From: Oegoconia quadripuncta
Taxonomy: Eukaryota > Arthropoda > Insecta > Lepidoptera > Autostichidae
Direction: 5' to 3'
Assembly (NCBI GenBank): GCA_949316235.1
Contig: OX438751.1
Coordinates: forward strand, 19,468,801-19,532,800
DNA length: 64,000 nt
Part shown: in pieces, positions 1-13,000 of the stretch
How positions within the stretch are numbered: position 1 is the first letter of the stretch
Layout: every line of letters starts with the position of its first letter
Made by a program: the position numbers and the translations under genes
The notes under the pieces: generated by a model
The model's input: the letters and a program-made list of their open reading frames with translations, nothing else
The model's database searches: none
What the model was told of the DNA's origin: nothing

Positions 1-384
1 ATTTGTTTTACTAGAATTTGAGGAGCCGGGGGTAGCCACAATACCACGTTCATATTTTACGAATACAGACAATAAAGAGTTCTCAAAGTGAGACAAATAT
101 ATGGACAGCAATGAAATAAAATAACCATAACGCCATAGTGTGATAACACGAGTTATTTATAGTTGAGACAATGAAGCAATAACAGTAGGTAACTGGATAG
201 TGTGCCCGCCACGTGCAATCGTACATTAACCTACCGCATTTGGCTCCCGACCAAACATGTGTTACTTCCCTACATATTTCGACCCTAACACCCATATTAT
301 TTAGGTAGGTATTGAATGTACATAAATGCAGCTCGCTTTGTTATAAAAATAAATGTTTTTATCACAATGCGAATATAAGTAGAA
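1..384. other. Non-coding, nothing recognised
   Basis: AT-rich, with no coding signature and no repeat structure that I can support. Confidence 0.5.
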
Positions 385-600
385 TTAAACAAACCCATCT
401 CTTCCCGTGAGTGTCGTAAAAGGCGATTAAGAAACTTTACACCAAATAACCTGCATAAACTTGCAAGCTTCAACGAGGATGGGCTCACCTGGCTGAGGTT
501 GTACGTCTCTGTATATTCGACAGGTGAATCATGAATATTGTTTCAAAAACTCCCAAACGGTTGTTTGGGATATATCTGACCACCGTAAGTGATTTGCATA
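385..600 (+). repeat. Dispersed repeat family X, copy 1
   Basis: Begins AACAAACCCATCTCTTCC, continues with GTCGTAAAAGGCGATTAAG and a GGGCTCACC block. The same order recurs at 4465-4735 and 54670-54925. Class unknown. It ends with a TTTGGGATATATCTGACCACC block also found in the foldback at 54930-55018. Confidence 0.6.
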
Positions 601-1206
601 ATTCCTTTTGAAGATTTGAAGAAATATATATGTATATATATAAGGCTCAGAATTTATGACTTTGATGTTTAGTTCTTATTCACTCAGTTTGCAAATTAAA
701 TTATGCAAAATTTGAACTTAATTTAAAGGAAACACTGCGTATACAATGAATTCATTTTGTTCAATTTAATCATAATAAACAACAATGTGTATCTGTTTGT
801 TAGTAAACATACTTTCTCACCAGACAAGCACGTCGTCACAGAGTGGACATTCTGGCAGAGAGTTCCTGCCAAGTTGATATCCATGCATTCTGTACCATGT
901 CGCGTCACAGCATTGTTTTGATAGAACACTTTACGGCCCAAATTTAATATTCAACGCTCCCATCTAGGGTTGCCAAGCGTTGCATATTGTACTATTTGTT
1001 GTAAATTTACTTTATAATCTATAACAAATAACACTCTCTTTAACATTAGCTCTTATTTTCGCGATCATGATCTACGAACTTAGTATTAAAATGTCTAGTT
1101 GTACAATTCGTTGGTGGCATTTTAAATGTCCGCCTGGCTAGCTACCATCATGTTATGTAAGTCTACCGCCAAACAGGAATATTAATGCATTGTTGTGTTG
1201 TGGTTG
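601..1206. other. Non-coding, nothing recognised
   Basis: AT-rich sequence with a short TATATG run near 625. No gene or element identified. Confidence 0.5.
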
Positions 1207-1324
1207 TCGGAGATAAGATAACCAGTTCCCCAAATAAGATGAGGTTTCCGGGTCAGTACGCTACCAACTTCAGCCTCATCTTCACTAACATCAAGTGTGA
1301 TTAAGGTCAAGTGCTAACCCGTTG
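1207..1324 (+). mobile_element. SINE family 2, tail fragment
   Basis: GAGATAAGATAACC, then GGTTTCCGGGTCAGTACGCT, then CAGCCTCATCTTC. This is the reverse complement of the 5' portions of the copies at 33671 and 63082. The tRNA-like head is missing. Confidence 0.7.
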
Positions 1325-2548
1325 GGTTTAAAAAGATCTTACCAAATCAACCCAAAACAAAAATTTTACATTACATGGTACAGTCTGCTCCATAATTAGT
1401 CATACAGGGTTTACTAAAAGATTAATGGTATAGCATGCTGCTTGTTTACGCTGCGCATATAAATCATTTGCATTCAAATGATAGCCTTGACAAAAGGGTC
1501 ATTTTTGAAAAGTGGTTGGTATAACTTGAACCAATGGTACAGCCCTGTATGAATTATACATGCCAATGCACGGCTTTAGTGCAAAAAAAAACTGTTAAAA
1601 ACTTAAATAAATAACACTCAGTTCTTCTAAAAAAGTTGTAAACCTTAGCTCGATAGCATGGCCTTCACCTTTTTTGTAGAAATTATTACGTGTATTGCCA
1701 CATCTCGGCGAACGTATGGGACGCCCACCTGCTAGATGGTGAAACAATAGGTATGTCCAATGTCTGACAGTAACTGGAAGCGGAAAACCGAAAATTGGTA
1801 TCAGTAACATGGCTCCGAAGAGGCCTGTATGACGATGTATTACGTGTATTCTACGGAAAAAACTACGGTAGTGTGATTTAAGACGACTCAGATCAATTTC
1901 TACTCACAACAAAAATACCTAACCCTTCTTTTACTTCGATGTCGGGTAAAGATTTATTGTCCTTTCTTCACATATATTTATCTATTTTTTGGACATTATT
2001 ATATTCTGCTAGCTTTCCGCCCGCGACTTTGAAAATTTTTGGTTGGTGTTTTTAAAAATATATTTTTTTGTTATTTAGAATACTTCGAACCGAGGCAATC
2101 ACGTGTTCTATGGAGCCGGACAATAATTAGGACCTTATGTAATAACAACTTGAATAATATGTTAAACAATATTATTTGAACAAAACAATAACGAAAGAAT
2201 ATGTTACATAAGTTTATTAGACCCAAACATGTTAACCTTTAGTATATTTGGTAAACGAGTAGAGGGTTCTATTAACCATTATCTACAAGCAATAGCACGT
2301 ACGTGATGCTAGATTACACAAAGTGGAATTGAGCTATTTTGATAGCGACAAAAAGTTGTGCTGAAAAGTGTCCAAAGGAAAAAAATTGTGCCTCAATATT
2401 TTAAGTGAGAATTCTGGCGTCACGTGTTGAATTCTCATTTCTCATACGCACAGACTGCTTTACCTATGATTATAATAAAATTTGTAACCCAAAAACTATG
2501 CATAAATAGCACCACCAAAATATACAAGTCCCATAAATATTGCCACAA
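1325..2548. other. Non-coding, nothing recognised
   Basis: No coding potential beyond chance frames. CGTGTTCTATGGAGCCGG and other short motifs have no partner here. Confidence 0.45.
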
Positions 2549-2759
2549 GAAACGAAGGTATTTAGATGTTTTTGTGAAAACGAGCAACGCGAAACACGGA
2601 AGTTTTGTCCGTCGGACTTTTTTTTCTTCGTGTGCGTTATTTCATAGGATGCCATAAATTCTATACTCGTGGACAAAATTTGATTTTTTTGTCTGCCGAA
2701 CATGTAGTCAGTCGCCTGCGCTGCTCCTTTTCACAACAACATCTAAATACCTTCGTTTC
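2549..2759. mobile_element. MITE with ~40-bp terminal inverted repeats
   Basis: The left arm starts GAAACGAAGGTATTTAGATG. The right arm ends with its reverse complement (CATCTAAATACCTTCGTTTC). The arms continue inward through GTGAAAA-GAGC with few mismatches. Length is about 211 bp and there is no coding sequence. The open frames on both strands here come from the inverted arms. Confidence 0.8.
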
Positions 2760-3389
2760 CAGCACATTTGGCACTATTTCAGCACAGTTTGACATTATCA
2801 AAACAGCTGAATTCCACTTTGTGTACCTTATTCTAGAATCCCGTACGTGTAATAACCACATTGATATAAACACCAGACCCACTGAAATCGTAAATTAAAA
2901 TACAAGAGAAGATCAGATTGCAACTACATCCTGTCTGAGTTTTGATCTCACTAAAATAGCCTGAGAAATAGATTCAAACCGCTTTGAATTTATCGATACA
3001 TTGAATAGAGACCCACTTTCCTCACTCACTGACCTACACAGGCTAGAGGTTTGCAAAATTTGTCAAGGCTATTGCTATTACCCACAATGAATTTTATTGT
3101 GTAAACTCTATTGTGATTAATTCATTCTGCGTTATCCATATTACTTAATTAACTAATTAAATGTATTTTCTATACACAAGAGGTTAGCAGAGTTGAACCA
3201 CCATTGGGAAGTACGATTAGTATAGACTCGGCGAAAACCTACAGTGACTAAAATCATGAAAATATCAAGACTTGAATACTTACTAAGAACATTTCCAAAC
3301 ATTTTCATTGGTTACAAAAGTAACCTACACTTGATCTCATAGTCTGTTTCTAAGATCGTCATCAAATTGCCCTGGTCCCAATTTATTTG
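2760..3389. other. Non-coding, nothing recognised
   Basis: AT-rich, no supported feature. Confidence 0.45.
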
Positions 3390-3680
3390 AGATCGGTACA
3401 GTATAATCTTTTTCGTCCAATCTCATCTATCAGCCGTTACCTCCTCATTCACGCCCTTTTCGTTCATATCCCCCTTCACACAATCCATCCATCTTTTCCG
3501 TGGTCTTCCTCTCCCTCTCCAACCATCGGCATCGATATTCATCACTCTCTTAGTAACATGCGTTTCGTCCCTCCTCACAACATGTCCACACTAAGCTAAA
3601 CGGTTTCCTTTCATATTTTCTGTCACGGGTGTCACTTTTAAACTCTCTATTACATACTCATTCCTTATTTTATCCATCCT
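3390..3680 (-). mobile_element. RTE-like LINE ORF remnant (C-terminal part)
   Basis: On the - strand the sequence reads GRPRKRWMDCVKGDM followed by NEKGVNEEVTA, with DETHVTKRVMNIDADGW just upstream. This is the typical C-terminal region of RTE-type LINE polyproteins in Lepidoptera. Frames are broken, so this is a dead fragment. Confidence 0.65.
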
Positions 3681-3681
3681 C

Positions 3682-3925
3682 CTAAGTATATGTAGCTATA
3701 AGAAGTGGTCGAAGAAGTCGAAGCGTTTTCAAGTAGGTAGGTAGTAGATTCACCCTAAACTTAAACACGCCAAAATTGTAGGGTTTAGGGATAACTGACG
3801 ACATCCAGGGAGTTTTATAATCGACTAGAATTCGCGTAGAATTCGTTCCACTACCAAAGTCGTTACTCTTTGACTCAAAAGCAATCCCACTAATAATACC
3901 CATCCTACAGAAGCTGGTCACTTAT
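3682..3925 (-). mobile_element. LINE ORF2 C-terminal remnant
   Basis: A 79-codon - strand frame contains PKPYNFGVFKFRVN, the same end motif as PESYNLGIFKSRVN in the fragment at 56831-57190. Insect LINE ORF2 proteins often end in a WNSLP...YNLGVFKSRVN block. The W is part of a damaged upstream section here. Confidence 0.65.
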
Positions 3926-3929
3926 CGGG

Positions 3930-4085
3930 GATTAAAAATGGCCTATACGTTAATCCAGGTCCTACTAATCTGTCTACTCACCAAATTTGTCTAGCTGTTT
4001 AGGCGTGAAAAGATAACATACACACGTACATACTACTCGTACATATACACAAACTTTCGCATTTATAATATTTGTTGGGATAACT
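3930..4085 (+). repeat. Dispersed repeat family Y, copy 1
   Basis: Ends with AACTTTCGCATTTATAATAT, preceded by GTTTAGGCGTGAAAAGATAAC. Related blocks lie at 4826-5066, 37995-38205 (reversed), 41535-41638 and 63440-63650. Probably the 3' part of a SINE or LINE common in Lepidoptera. Confidence 0.6.
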
Positions 4086-4464
4086 GTATCTTTTACAGCT
4101 ATTGATCTCGGGATTCGTCATTAGATCGTCAAAGATACGAAAGTTAGTGTTTTGACCATCGCGAGGTACTTATGTACAGTCAGTATCAGAATAAAGTTTG
4201 TCGAGCACCTTGTGAAGTTGATCGTACTACACAAGAAAGATATACTCGATGTTTGCTTTAGATGCAAAGGTTTCAGAAAAAAAAATCTAATTCGAACTTG
4301 GATTATGACTGCGCTTTTGTACCTGCCTGTACATGATAGGTACTGCGAATTGGTAGGGCCTAAAATGTCTATCTTTTCTGAGCTTGTAGCTGAAGTAGCA
4401 CATAAAATAGTTGGAAAAAGTTAGCTACTTATATTACTCCTTGTGGTCTCCGGCATATAAAATG

Positions 4465-4735
4465 AATTAAACTAACCCGTGTCCTTCCGTGGGTATCGTA
4501 TAAGGCGACTAACTACTACCGTAGGACTATGGAACCAACATTTATATAAACCTACACATTTCAACTGCAATATACGCAGGCCCTGACGTTGCATTTCTGT
4601 ACTATATTTCGAAGCGTGCATCATAGGTGTTGTTTCAAGCCCTATTTTTTTATTTTCATGTTTAGAACTTCCAAACCCTGATGCTTGGATCTATATTGGA
4701 TATCTCCATTTGGGATAAAGGTCGTGACGTAATGT
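4465..4735 (+). repeat. Dispersed repeat family X, copy 2
   Basis: Begins ACTAACCCGTGTCCTTCC, then GTATCGTATAAGGCGACTAA. Ends CCATTTGGGATAAAGGTCGT. Same order as copy 1 with more divergence. Confidence 0.6.
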
Positions 4736-4825
4736 ATGTATTATGTATACTCCTCTCATTAATTTGGAGTTTGTAGGTACCGCTGCCATTGCATCATAAA
4801 ACATGTTCAATAAAGTTTATAAACA

Positions 4826-5066
4826 TACTTGCTTTCCGCCCGCGGCTTCGTCTGCGTGGAATAACTTTATCGCGGAAAATTTTTTACCCCGCGGGAACTA
4901 CTCACTTTGTCGGGATAAAAAATATCCTATGTGAGGTAGGTACGTACATTCTACCTATATACCAAATTTTATCCAAATCCGTCCATCAGTTTCGCCGTGA
5001 TTGAGCAACAAACATATAAACAAACAAACAAACATCCAAACTTTCCCATTTATAATATTAGTTAGA
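4826..5066 (+). repeat. Dispersed repeat family Y, longest copy
   Basis: Starts GCTTTCCGCCCGCGGCTTCG and runs through ACTCACTTTGTCGGGATAAA and ATCCAAATCCGTCCATCAGT to CCCATTTATAATATTAGTTA. The short 71-codon open frame inside it is not a gene. Confidence 0.7.
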
Positions 5067-6135
5067 TTATGCCTATGCGTTTCATAAGAAGAACTCTGTT
5101 TATAGCAATTGATTCGAGATTATACGTCTCGTAACGCAATTTGATATGTAACTACCACATTACTATGGAATAGAAACATATACAAACTTACAGGGACTTG
5201 GGGCCTCTCGGGTAAACTACGAGTAAGAGTCGACCCGCGACATTTTAAAATTCAGACACAATTTAAAAGGGTTTAATCCGTCGACCTGTTTTGAAAAAGC
5301 CGAAAAGCTAATTATAACTACGATGGGGATTATTTTGCAGAATTCACGCTAATAAAAAAGTGGCCGTTTTTATCAATAACTTTAAATTCTCGAAAACAAC
5401 CCTAATTAAAGCTATTTAGATTTTAATTAGTTTTAAGGGTAGAGATCAGAGCAATATTTTTGATTTATGCGGAATTTAAAAAGAAATCTTATATTCAATA
5501 AGAGACATCTGGGCAGATTAAGCCCCTCTTAAAAATGGAATGAAATTGTCGTTAAATTCTTGATCTACAGTGTCTTAAGAGACATCTTTGGTAAATAATC
5601 CAACATGGCGCCGGCAAAATACAAAATGGCGCCTTGTAACAATGCCAGCAGTGAATGGCCTAACGGATTTTTAGTAGTAGTTTTTTGTTCCTTTTTTATA
5701 ATGAATTCGGGTTTTTTGATTCATAAATAGGTATCATTATTATTATTGAAATTGTGGGAAATATGCATGTTTTTAATGTTTAGAATGCTAATGTTTGGCA
5801 TATCTCTGGCCACCCAATTTGGAATAAAGTTCGTGACGCTATGTATGACATTTCAGTGACCTATTTTTTAACTCGGTTCGATTATTTGTCGATGTAATTA
5901 ATCAAAACTTTCGTTTGTTATATGGTTACATATTTCACTTTAAAATATTTTGAAAACATACCTACTATACAACGTCGGGACTATTACCTTCTTATCTATT
6001 CTCTGATATGGGTATTCAGCGTTGCCTCAAGTGTTAAGCCAACGAGGCCTGTATGCAAAATAAATTGTAAGGAATTTGCTAGCGGGTCGCGGTGTCGCAC
6101 CCCTGTGGGGCTAACATGCCTTGCCACGCTAACGT
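5067..6135. other. Non-coding, short relic of a dispersed repeat at 5790-5850
   Basis: CCAATTTGGAATAAAGTTCGTGACG at 5816-5840 resembles the end of repeat X. Nothing else was identified. Confidence 0.4.
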
Positions 6136-6237
6136 AGTCTTTCTACAATGACACGATATAGGAGCTATGCGTCTCTTTTACTCACTTGAAGATGAACGTG
6201 ATAGTAGGCTTCTATATCGTGTCATTGTGGAAAGACT
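6136..6237. repeat. Inverted repeat with 26-bp arms, ~50-nt loop
   Basis: AGTCTTTCTACAATGACACG at the left is mirrored by CGTGTCATTGTGGAAAGACT at the right, and the arms extend inward through ATATAG. One G-T-type mismatch in the arms. Probably a small MITE; transcribed, it would form a long hairpin. Confidence 0.75.
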
Positions 6238-7562
6238 TATATACGAGTAGCTCATGTCATGCTGAAAAAGAACAAACCGCGTAGCAACCTACCATAGGCA
6301 AACATATTCATCGATCAACCCTGGATGTTCAAATAAGCGTTTAATGGAATTTATGAACCAAATACTGATAGAAGATAAAGCAACATACTGATCGATGATA
6401 ATTAATACTATTATTAACGACGTCCCACGAATATTATCAACTGATTAAGATAATATGTAATCGGTACCAATTGATTTTAGATTAATAACTATTAATTTAA
6501 AGGATTATATTACGTATTACTTATCACAAATGACGATGTTTGCGTGCGTATACACAAGACGACTCCAATGGTTCACTGCAGTCAAGGGATTTTGACTAAG
6601 GCTTGTAGTTGTATGATAGGTTATGTACTGTTAGTGTAAAGGAATTAAATTGAATTGAGTAATAATTGATTGATGCAGTGCTTTGTAAGACAGGACACAA
6701 ATCAATTCCGTTTCCATTGTCGTATAACATATTGCATCCAAAAATATTTCTGTGTAATTAAAATTAATACTGTATATATTCAGTACCAGTTATCACGATG
6801 GATTGATATCGGAACTCGAATCAATATTGGATAGTTTTTGAGCGAATTCGTCCGTAACATTTCTAAATTCAATTAATTTTTTTATTTCGTTAATTACAAA
6901 TGCTATGAAGAAATATAATGTTGCTCTTTTTAAATAGCTATTATTACTTTGTAATTCGACAGAACAGAAAAATAATGATTAGACTGAATATCGGAATGCC
7001 GCGCGGTTCATGCTTTCTTAGATTGTTTTTCGTATCCATAGATTTGGTGTCGAGCCACAACGAATATCTACATTTTATGATAGGCCATTGTAAAAATAAA
7101 ATGTGAAACAAGACTTTTGACTTAACATTCGATATCGAATTACAATGTCACGAACGAGTTCGATTGGAAACTTTCCCGTATCGAATCATTGTGAATACGG
7201 CCTTAAAAGTCTATGCCATTTTTTTTTATGGAAAATTAAATATGTTTCTATATTCATGTTCCGTTTTTATTAAAAAAAATCAAACTAATCATTTTAGTTT
7301 GGAAGCACACTTTCGCCTAATAAATGAAAAATAAATATTTTACTCTGCAAAGGCGTAATGATGTATTTAAATAAAAACTTTCACTTCGGAATAAGTGTGA
7401 CAATAGTGACTTTAAATACTGACACAGCGATTTAAAACCGTGTTCGTTTTCAATATTTTCGCTAAAAAGAACGACTGGAAAGAATAGCATGTTTCTTTCG
7501 TAACCTAAAGGTTACTAACTCGTCAGATTTTTAAAATTTGGGAGTGAATGAGAGTGAGTACC
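6238..7562. other. Non-coding, nothing recognised
   Basis: Very AT-rich. No element boundaries or coding segments can be supported. Confidence 0.45.
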
Positions 7563-7797
7563 TACTGTTTGGTGTGGTGGTTAAACACCATGACCACTAT
7601 GTCTAGAGGTAGCGGGTTCTAATACCGCTAGGAGCACTATATTTGAGGAATAAGGACATGTGTACCCGAGGTAGAAAACATGTACCTATTTACAAAAAAG
7701 TATTCGTGTAGTTCGTCCACCTGACATCCATAAACAAACCTAGTTGCATAGTCGCAACCTGGTACCACCCAGGTGGTGTCGTGTGTGTGTGTAAGAT
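7563..7797 (+). mobile_element. SINE family 1, diverged copy
   Basis: GTTTGGTGTGGTGGTTAAAC (A-box region), GCGGGTTCTAATACCGCTAG (decayed B box) and GGACATGTGTACCCGAG occur in family order. The B box has lost its consensus, so this copy is old. Confidence 0.75.
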
Positions 7798-8565
7798 TTG
7801 CAATTACATCAAAACTACTAATCTTTTGTCTTATTTTTAACCTATGGAAAGTTATACCTATCGTAAAGTATTTTTCGTATCCTAATCTGCAACGTGGTAC
7901 TTTAACTTATTGGCTAAACGTCATTTAGGCATTTAATTAACTGCCCGTGCCGTTTAGTTAAAAAGATGCTTCCCGATGATCTACAATATTGATGTTCGGC
8001 ATGAAAGTGACAGACAAACGGATAACGTAGTGATCGTAATGTGAATTCCATTTTTCCAAAATGAAGTAGTTACTGAGCCCTAAATAGAGAGAGAGATAGA
8101 GACAGATATGTTTTTAGAGTCTTGATGCCACTAACTCATATAAACTGTTAGGAATATAGAAATATCAGAAAACTTACTAAAAAAATAAGGGATATCCTCA
8201 GTATATCAAAATTTTGAGGTAACCCTACATCATTGAGAATAATGGCCAGTCGGCCTATTCATTCGTTTCAGGTCGAAATACTTTAAAAAAACTAGCGAGG
8301 AGTTATTTAAGTGAAAGACACCGAATTGACTGTAGCAGCAAGTCAGCCGAGCGCCAAGCCAGTCTGCACGCGACTACACGCGACTGCGTTAACGTTGCCC
8401 TCGGCCCGCGCAGCTCTGGGTCAGGTGCACGAATACAGAACCGATTTTAGAATCACTCGAGAAGCTTTACTCTCGTAATTAGCAAATATATTCGCATCAA
8501 GTATACTAATTTGTAAGTTACTATACTCTCACCGACGTAATACCCATAAAGTTCAATAATTGATT

Positions 8566-8833
8566 AAAAATAAATAAATATCTTTGCACATACACACAAC
8601 GCCATCTAGTTCCACACTAAGCAACTACGCTTGAATTATGGATACCAGATGGTTGATAAGTAGTTTATCAAATACATTTTTTTTGTAAGTATACAAATGA
8701 AAAACATCCATAACTTGGGAACACATATCTGATCTGTATTCATCATACAAACATATGCCTCTAGCGGGATTCGAACCCGCGATCTTTTGGTATGGTAGTC
8801 AGAGTTTCTAACCACTACATCAAACAGGTCGTC
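8566..8833 (-). mobile_element. SINE family 1, near full-length
   Basis: On the - strand the head holds the A box at the high-coordinate end and the B box GGTTCGAATCCCGC. The tail has CTAGATGGCGTTGTGTGTAT and ends in TATTTATTTATTT. Tail lies at 8566, head ends at 8833. Confidence 0.88.
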
Positions 8834-9589
8834 AAATCGATTAACAGTGGGGTGAGAATACTTTTGAGTTGCTTTCGAAATGTCAATAATTGAATTGAAT
8901 GTTTGATGAGGAAGTGATTTTAGGATTTAGATGAATGCAAGTTAAATTACAAATGAACTTTTTGCGCCTCGAAACAAATCAGAGTAGGCTGCGAGAGTGA
9001 ATTGTCTCTAATGAAGATTCAGATTTAATTATTGAGATTCCACTAATTACATGCCACTTGGTATCGCTCGGATTTAAATATTCTCTCGTTTTTTAAGGCT
9101 CGGTATACCAAACAATGTTTCTAGTCAGTGCAGTACATTCCGTAACATTTGTAACCTCACTCTCACACATGAGACCTAATTTATGTGTGAGTTTGTTTTC
9201 CTGAGATTAACAGAAGTGTATCTACTGTTAATCTCAAGTTAAAGTATGTAAAGGTACAAGTAGGTACTATGTAAAGGGCATTACCTTTTTAATGAGAGTG
9301 TTTCCATGTCGATCATTAAATAGTAGGTCCCGATTTTTAATAAAAGGCAGTTGTAAAGGCAAGTCGATGGTCTACAAAGACTGCTTAAAAACACTGACTA
9401 TCAGGTGCTTACTATTCTGACGCAAATCCACCAATTTGCAATGACCCTGCGAGGGCGATAATAGCCCATACCTTCGCATAATAAGAGGAAGCTGTGCCCC
9501 AACAGTGGCGACATGTTAAGTACTTATTTGTGCATTGTTAAACAGAAATATAAAGTATATCGGTAATTAATGACACACCTACATACATA
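8834..9589. other. Non-coding, one small hairpin
   Basis: TGAGATTAACAG (9202-9213) and CTGTTAATCTCA (9225-9236) form a 12-bp stem with an 11-nt loop. No other feature seen. Confidence 0.5.
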
Positions 9590-10015
9590 TGCTCACGCCT
9601 GTTTCCCGTTGGGATAGACAGAAACTATTGATTTGCACTTGCAAAAATTCTCACATACTACTTTTGCTTCTTCCACTCTCGTCAAATGCTTCGTACACGC
9701 TCTTCGGTTAGTGGTCGACCACACCTGAACTTTTGTTGATTGATGTACGTCCTTCTTGGTCGACCTTGCTTTGCTTTCGTTAACTTCTTTCACTCATTCG
9801 TTCTATATACCCAAACCAATTTAACATGCCTCTTCCTATCTTACTCACTACGTCGTCTTGCAAGCCACACCTTTCTCAAATCACACAATTTTTTAATCTA
9901 TCATTCAAAGTAACTGCGCACATAATATGCAGTGTACGCCTTTCTACAGCGTTGATTCTGTTTTCATGCTTCTTCTGCCATACCCAACATTCGCTTCCAT
10001 ACATCAGCGTGGGTA
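9590..10015 (-). mobile_element. RTE-like LINE ORF remnant
   Basis: On the - strand the sequence reads LMYGSECWVWQKKHENR with INAVERRTL, then after frameshifts GLLNWFGYIERMSER, RRACTKHLTRVEEAKVVCE and YPNGKQA followed by a stop. This is the end of an RTE-type reverse transcriptase polyprotein. Frameshifts and stops show that it is dead. Confidence 0.78.
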
Positions 10016-13000
10016 CCTACTTGCCATTGTGGATAGCAAGTCTTGTTTTGCTTGATAATGACTGACTGCCCACAAGTACCCATTCACACTCTTTCCTGCT
10101 TTCATTCTCCTTTCAATAACTTTCTCACACTTGCCGTTTCTAGTAATACACAAAATACACAAATTCCCTCACCTGTTCAACTTTTACCCCATCTATCATA
10201 CATAATGTTACATTTATCTTCTTTCCACAACTATAACTCACATTTATTTCCATTCCTTTATTTTTAAATTCTCCATTCATAAAAGTCAGCATGCTCTATA
10301 TTATGTTTTCGCTAAATACCATAACTATCGCCTTTTTAAATGTGAATTTGTTGGTTTATAGCAGTCTGTGACTACTTGGTGTATAACTCGTTCGGAAATA
10401 ATTTCATGTGGCGTGAATGAATTTACAGTTCACACGAATGCTTAAATAATTAGACTCCTGTAATTAACTCTCCGACACGAAACACATTCACACATGCACC
10501 TGAAATGTGGAGTATATTAGTAGTAACATTTTGCCTACTGTCGTTTTTAGGGTTGCGTAGTCATTTGTTAAGCTAGTTGTGAAGACTCGAAGTTGCACTC
10601 ACCTGAGATAAAAAACATACTCGTAGGTACGGGTTGAGTTGACTGATTTTTGAGATTAGAATGCGTGACGTTTCTCTAAAACGGTGACCGTTTTCTTTCA
10701 ATGAAATACGACTAGATTAGTTCTTATATATGTATATTACAGAATTTTTGGAGTTAATTTCTTTTATATCTTATATAATTTTTTTGCCCAAGGTAGCGTA
10801 ACCCAGTACCCGGTTACATTTAGCAGGCGACAGGGGGATCCATGGAGGGTCTTGACTTCCCCGGGCCTCTATCGTTCTTATAACACTCCATTTTGAAATT
10901 TTGACACATCGAATCAAAACTGTATTATTTTCACAAGTAAAATTTACATTTGAAAATTGACAGTTTTTAACGAGACGTTCGGAATCTGCAGTCCTCTTTG
11001 AGAAATGACAATCGAGCAGCTAGTTCCATGCATTTTTATCGTTCAAGTAATCAGAGATTTTATAATAGCCCTTCGCGCACAATTTGCCATCGACGGTCGG
11101 CAGGTAGGTAGGTAGGACAAATAAAGAATATAATTTATAACTATCTTTCAGGTACCTAGGTGAAATGATATTCTCATGGTTATTTTGACCTTAGCGTATC
11201 AGAAAAATGACCATTCAAATAAAGTTGATTGCCACACAAAAATTGGGTATATTTGGAAGTACATTCTTTCAAATACATTTATTTGAACTCTAATTACATT
11301 TTAATGCTGACTGTGCTACCAATTAAATTGACCTTTACACTGTAAAATCCTCGGAACCATAGCAGCTCTAGTATTCGTAAAATATAAATATAATCAAAAG
11401 TAGCTCAACACAGTACGCAGCGGTAATCGTTCGTTACCATTACAAGTGGTGCCACTGGCCTTCGTGCGATCGATGGACCCTACGAGAGCGCACTCTCCTA
11501 AACTATAACTAAACCGTTATTGTAGGTTGTTAGATATATGTGGTGTAGCTAACTCTTATGTGGGTTCTATGCTACATGCAGTAATGCAGGTGAATCTATA
11601 TCCGCGTAACAAATCAAAAAATGCTTGTGTGTCTGTTTAATGTCATTATAAAAAGTTGTCGTTGGTACTAGCTTCCTGCATCTCTACTATTGTGGTTAGC
11701 ATAACCAGTACCATTTTTGCGCCGAAATTAGATTTGCGTGCAAGCGCCATTTAGTGTCGGGAAGATAAAACGAATTTACGCTACTCGACGCTAGATGGCG
11801 GAATTACAGTAGATTATACATATATCGATAGATGGCTCTGTTAATAACTTTTATTTAATTCACAGAACTGAAAGACTTACTCTGAAAAAAATTAATTATA
11901 CCCAGCCTTTGAAAGTGTTCATTCTTCACACAAAAAATTATATTTTTTGATTCAGTCTGTCTCTAATTCTCTGCTGAACAGAATGTTCGAAACATGACTA
12001 TTGGTGACTGGCAGCTCCACCAACCAAACTATTCTAGATAGGTACCTGTTATACCTTAGTTTGTTTTTTTTTTGATTTTTGTCAGTTGGTTTGCACAACT
12101 AAAAAAAAATTACACTAGAGGTGGTTGGTTTACTAGTTCTGTCATAAAATCCCTTCACCATCAGCTCCTCGAGTTTTTCTTATACCTATTTAGATTAGTC
12201 TGAGACCCTACAGTTGCAGTAGGTTTCCACCTATTTAACAGAGACTATTCCTATTTGAAATAAGTTATCTACCACTACAATATTTTTTGAAAGTATACAT
12301 TGAAAGCTGGAAGTGACTGATGAACGACCTGACACCGACAAGGTGATCCACATAAATGTATTGAGATGTCATTGTTAATTTATTATGTTAACTAAGCTTC
12401 TTGAATTTAGGTGACATTTATAAATTGCACGTATACTCGTATCTACAGCTTTTTTGAAATACAAAAATTTTATGTGTGATGTTGGCCGCGTTTCCCCACA
12501 ACAATAGGTAAAATAAATCAATCTTGCAGTATTAACGTCATTGGATACCTGATTTTTTTGACTGTATACGTTGCAGAATTGTTTTACGGTATCTCAGTAT
12601 GAAGCAGCTTAGCATCCATCGTCAAGTTCTGTGGTTAAGTATATATTATGACGACAGTAGTGTCCACAAGGTTCAATTTATCACCTCTTATAAATACTTA
12701 AGAGTTCACATCGTCACAAGATAATTAATATGTAATAACTTTAATATGTAAGTAAATTTACATTTATGGTTGTGTGTGTATTCAGTCTTTGACTAGTAAT
12801 GCGTGATCCGATTTGAGTGCGATTTATTTTAAACTAAGGGAAAGGTTCTTAGCTATGTTTGAATTAAACCCTTTCAAAGATAATTCACACATAACTTTCA
12901 ATACGTACGTTCTTCATATGTACGTACTTACTTATTAAAGGTTCTCTGGTCTCATTAGCGATAAGACCACCTAGTTGTAAAATTTTTGTATTTGTTGTGC

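Noticed and set aside
11101..11115. Telomere-like TAGG repeats
   Set aside because: Only four short GGTA units; not the lepidopteran TTAGG telomere motif.
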